Positions 61,991-64,000 of a stretch of 64,000 nt of DNA are shown here, piece by piece (position 1 is the first letter of the stretch; every line of letters begins with the position of its first letter). Origin of the DNA: Castellaniella sp. (lineage in GTDB: Bacteria; Pseudomonadota; Gammaproteobacteria; Burkholderiales; Burkholderiaceae_B); the NCBI RefSeq assembly GCF_034675845.1, contig NZ_JAUCCU010000001.1, positions 186,001 through 250,000 on the forward strand, read 5' to 3'. A program made the translations under genes and the position numbers. The notes beneath the pieces are model-generated. The model searched no databases and was not told the origin of the DNA. It saw only the letters and a program-made list of their open reading frames with translations.

Positions 61991-63316
61991 CTAGCCCAGC
62001 ACGTGGATCAGCCACAGCGAGATGCTGGGGAACAGGGCCAGCACAATAATGCGCAGAAAATCGGATGCCAGGAAAGGCATGACGCCCAGCGCCGTTTCCT
62101 TCATGGAGACATCCTTGGCCAATTTATTGATGATGTACAGGTTCATGCCGACAGGCGGCGTCACCAGACCGATTTCGACCACCATCAAGGTCATGATCCC
62201 GAACCAGACAGATTTATCAGCGGCCGACAGGCCGAAGAAATCCAGGCCCATGATCATGGGATAGAAGATAGGGATGGTCAGCAGAATCATGGCCAAAGAA
62301 TCCATGACGCAGCCCAGCAGAATATAAATGAACAGAATGACAAACAGCACCACCATGGGCGACATGCCGCTGCCGACGACCCAATCGGCGAGTTCGGTGG
62401 GCATTTGCGACAGGGCCAAGGACGAATTCAGCAGATCGGCACCAATCAGCACCATAAAGATCATGCCGGTGACCCGGGCCGTACCCAGCAGGCTGGCGCG
62501 AGTGCCGGTCCAGCCCATTCCGCCGAACAAGGCAATCAGGCCGCAGGCGCCCGCCCCGATAGAGGCTGCTTCGGTGGGATTGGCCCAACCGCCGTAAATA
62601 CCGACCACAACCACCAAAAAGACCAGCAGAATCGGAATCACACGAACCAGGGCCTTCAGGGCCTCACCCACCGGTGCCTTGTCCCCAACGGGACCGGATT
62701 CCGGGTTGCGGCTGACCAGAATGCGGATGACGATCAGATACCCCAGGGCCGCCAGAATGCCTGGAATGACGGCAGCCATGAACAGGCGGCCAATGGAATC
62801 CTGGGTCAGCACCGCATAGATGATCAGCGGCACGGATGGCGGAATCATGATACCCAGCGTCCCGCTGGCTGCCAGCGTGCCGGTAGCCAGACGCCCAGAG
62901 TACCCGCGAGAGCGCAGTTCCGGCAGGGCCACCTGACCCATGGTAGCCGCAGTCGCCAAAGACGACCCGCAGATAGCGCCGAAGGACGCGCACGCGGCCA
63001 CCGAGGCCATGGCCATGCCGCCGCGCCAATGTCCGATCATCTTGCCAGCCGCGTCGAACAGTGCCTTGGACAGGCCACCATGCGTGGCGAATTGCCCCAT
63101 CAAGATAAACAGCGGCACCACCGCCAGATCGTAGTTGGACAAACGGGCATAGACCAGGTCATTCAGGGTGAACATCAAGCCAGCGAGCATGCCCCCGCTG
63201 GCGACGATATAAATACCGGCACCTGCCAGCAGCATCGCGACCGCAATCTGCACCCGCAATACCAGCAATACCAGCAGGCCACCAAAGCCGACGAGCCCAA
63301 TTAATGTACCGCTCAT
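61991..63316 (-). CDS. dctM: TRAP transporter large permease (DctM)
   Basis: The inner-membrane protein has 441 residues and about 12 helices. ASFGAICGSSLATAATMGQV, ALPELRSRGYSGRLATGTLA and ASGTLGIMIPPSVPLIIYAV are DctM signatures. It is the Na+-coupled permease of a TRAP system, placed directly before the hpa genes, so uptake of an aromatic acid such as 4-hydroxyphenylacetate is likely (inference). It overlaps dctQ by 4 bp. Confidence 0.94.
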   Translation of the reverse strand: MSGTLIGLVGFGGLLVLLVLRVQIAVAMLLAGAGIYIVASGGMLAGLMFTLNDLVYARLSNYDLAVVPLFILMGQFATHGGLSKALFDAAGKMIGHWRGGMAMASVAACASFGAICGSSLATAATMGQVALPELRSRGYSGRLATGTLAASGTLGIMIPPSVPLIIYAVLTQDSIGRLFMAAVIPGILAALGYLIVIRILVSRNPESGPVGDKAPVGEALKALVRVIPILLVFLVVVVGIYGGWANPTEAASIGAGACGLIALFGGMGWTGTRASLLGTARVTGMIFMVLIGADLLNSSLALSQMPTELADWVVGSGMSPMVVLFVILFIYILLGCVMDSLAMILLTIPIFYPMIMGLDFFGLSAADKSVWFGIMTLMVVEIGLVTPPVGMNLYIINKLAKDVSMKETALGVMPFLASDFLRIIVLALFPSISLWLIHVLG

Positions 63317-63873
63317 TTGCTCACCCCGTGATCAACAGCCATTTGTTCTTTGCGGCCCAGATAGCGCGACCAACCCAATGCAGCCCGCACCCGCCAGGCG
63401 CAACAAGCCACCGTCAGCAGCAAGCTGGGCACCAGCAGGGCCACTGGAATCCAGAGCGGCACGGCCAACAAGGTGGTGTAGTCACCTGTTTCTTTCAGGT
63501 GAATCGCCGACAAGGTCGTGCGCCAGGCCAACAGCAGCACGACCGCCCCCAACAGACCCTCGCAGAAGGCATCCATCACCCCCTTGGTGGCGGATGAAAG
63601 CTTCTCGGTAAAAATATCAACCCGTAAATGGTCACCAACCAAGGTGCAATAAGGGAAGAAGGCAGCGGCAGCGACGGCGGTACCCACTTGCATGAGTTCG
63701 ACGTCACCCATGATGGAGCCAAAGCCCAGCTTGCGACCAATAATGGACACAAGCGACATAATGACCAGCAGGATAAATAAGATCCCGCCGACCAGGGCCA
63801 GAGCCGTGGCCGTACGGCTTAGCACCGCCCATCCTCTGCTGCTCCGGGCTAATTCCGTTCCGGTGTAATCCAT
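63313..63873 (-). CDS. dctQ: TRAP transporter small permease (DctQ)
   Basis: The inner-membrane protein has 186 residues with four helices (about 25-48, 60-80, 100-122, 140-165). ISIIGRKLGFGSIMGDVELM-like SLVSIIGRKLGFGSIM and FPYCTLVGDHLRVDIFTEKL are DctQ features. It partners DctM and the periplasmic binding protein whose gene end is just upstream. Confidence 0.93.
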   Translation of the reverse strand: MDYTGTELARSSRGWAVLSRTATALALVGGILFILLVIMSLVSIIGRKLGFGSIMGDVELMQVGTAVAAAAFFPYCTLVGDHLRVDIFTEKLSSATKGVMDAFCEGLLGAVVLLLAWRTTLSAIHLKETGDYTTLLAVPLWIPVALLVPSLLLTVACCAWRVRAALGWSRYLGRKEQMAVDHGVSK

Positions 63874-63891
63874 GGCTCAGGCCTCTCCGAA

Positions 63892-64000
63892 TTATTCGCG
63901 TGCCAAGGCGCGGGCAGCGTCGGACAGCTCGGTGCCATTCAGGCCCTTTTTGTCCATTTCCGCACGCCATTCCTGGTCAACCGGACGAGCGGCATTCTTC
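63892..64000 (-). CDS. dctP: TRAP substrate-binding protein DctP, 3' end only
   Basis: The last 35 codons are in the window and end in ARPVDQEWRAEMDKKGLNGT, ELSDAARALARE and TAA at 63894-63892. This matches the C-terminal helix region of DctP-type periplasmic solute receptors. The gene continues beyond the window and heads the TRAP-hpa operon or a part of it. It lies 18 bp before dctQ. Confidence 0.72.
   Translation of the reverse strand, partial: KNAARPVDQEWRAEMDKKGLNGTELSDAARALARE

Noticed and set aside
62003..63304. Plus-strand frame of 433 residues rich in His and Gln
   Set aside because: It mirrors the hydrophobic codons of dctM on the opposite strand and has no domain similarity.

Overview
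The window looks like a chromosome segment of a betaproteobacterium of the order Burkholderiales, most likely family Alcaligenaceae (relatives of Bordetella, Castellaniella or Pusillimonas). The evidence is the moderately high GC, the SUF operon ending in sufT, the gshB/EIIA-Man/HPr/PtsI cluster, glnK-amtB next to comM and ubiK, and a homoprotocatechuate meta-cleavage operon. The genus cannot be fixed from the sequence alone.

Layout. (1) 1-630: a FixJ/LuxR-type response regulator. (2) 630-2587: a scrapyard of mobile-element debris: an IS3-family transposase scrap, a small operon under a perfect LexA box with a DUF1398-like gene, a 5'-truncated DUF3147 gene, a probable phage Rz1-like remnant and the C-terminal stump of a tyrosine integrase. 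(3) 2588-17978: a 15.4-kb island inserted in tRNA-Pro(GGG) and bounded by 46-bp direct copies of the tRNA 3' end that differ at one position. It carries a P4-type integrase; a minus-strand probable defence cluster (dNTPase-like HD protein, nucleotidyltransferase, Abi_C/HEPN-like protein); a recombination module (DUF932, YqaJ nuclease, RadC, a Gp3-like Cys protein, a small island protein) in which every gene is preceded by a hairpin; an XRE regulator; four envelope-type proteins; a Gp2/YagK-like protein; AlpA; and a ribbon-helix-helix protein behind four 11-bp iterons. (4) 18-28 kb: a GGDEF/EAL protein, the sufR-B-C-D-S-U-T operon and an Atm1-type exporter. (5) 28-36 kb: an ECF sigma/anti-sigma pair, rpmI-rplT-pheS-pheT-ihfA-merR, ubiK and comM. 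(6) 36-48 kb: NtrC/sigma-54-controlled glnK-amtB, a frameshifted PilJ-HAMP-PAS-GGDEF-EAL gene, the regulatory PTS with gshB, infC, thrS and tRNA-Val. (7) 48-56 kb: thiolase, a frameshifted EF-hand-like protein with a C9 tract, CheV, an SRPBCC protein, an Aer-like receptor and an EamA transporter. (8) 56-64 kb: an operon running from a TRAP transporter into hpaG2-G1-E-D-F-H-I, which takes homoprotocatechuate to pyruvate and succinate semialdehyde.

The most promising candidates for something new are the three-gene dNTPase/nucleotidyltransferase/Abi_C cluster (4.2-7.5 kb), the hairpin-punctuated recombination module with a Gp3-like protein beside a YqaJ nuclease (8.0-12.1 kb), the 11-bp iteron array in front of an RHH-domain protein (16.65 kb), and two genes broken by slippage-type changes (a 7-bp tandem duplication and a C9 tract) that may be contingency loci or assembly errors. 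All function calls are from reading the sequence; no database search was run.
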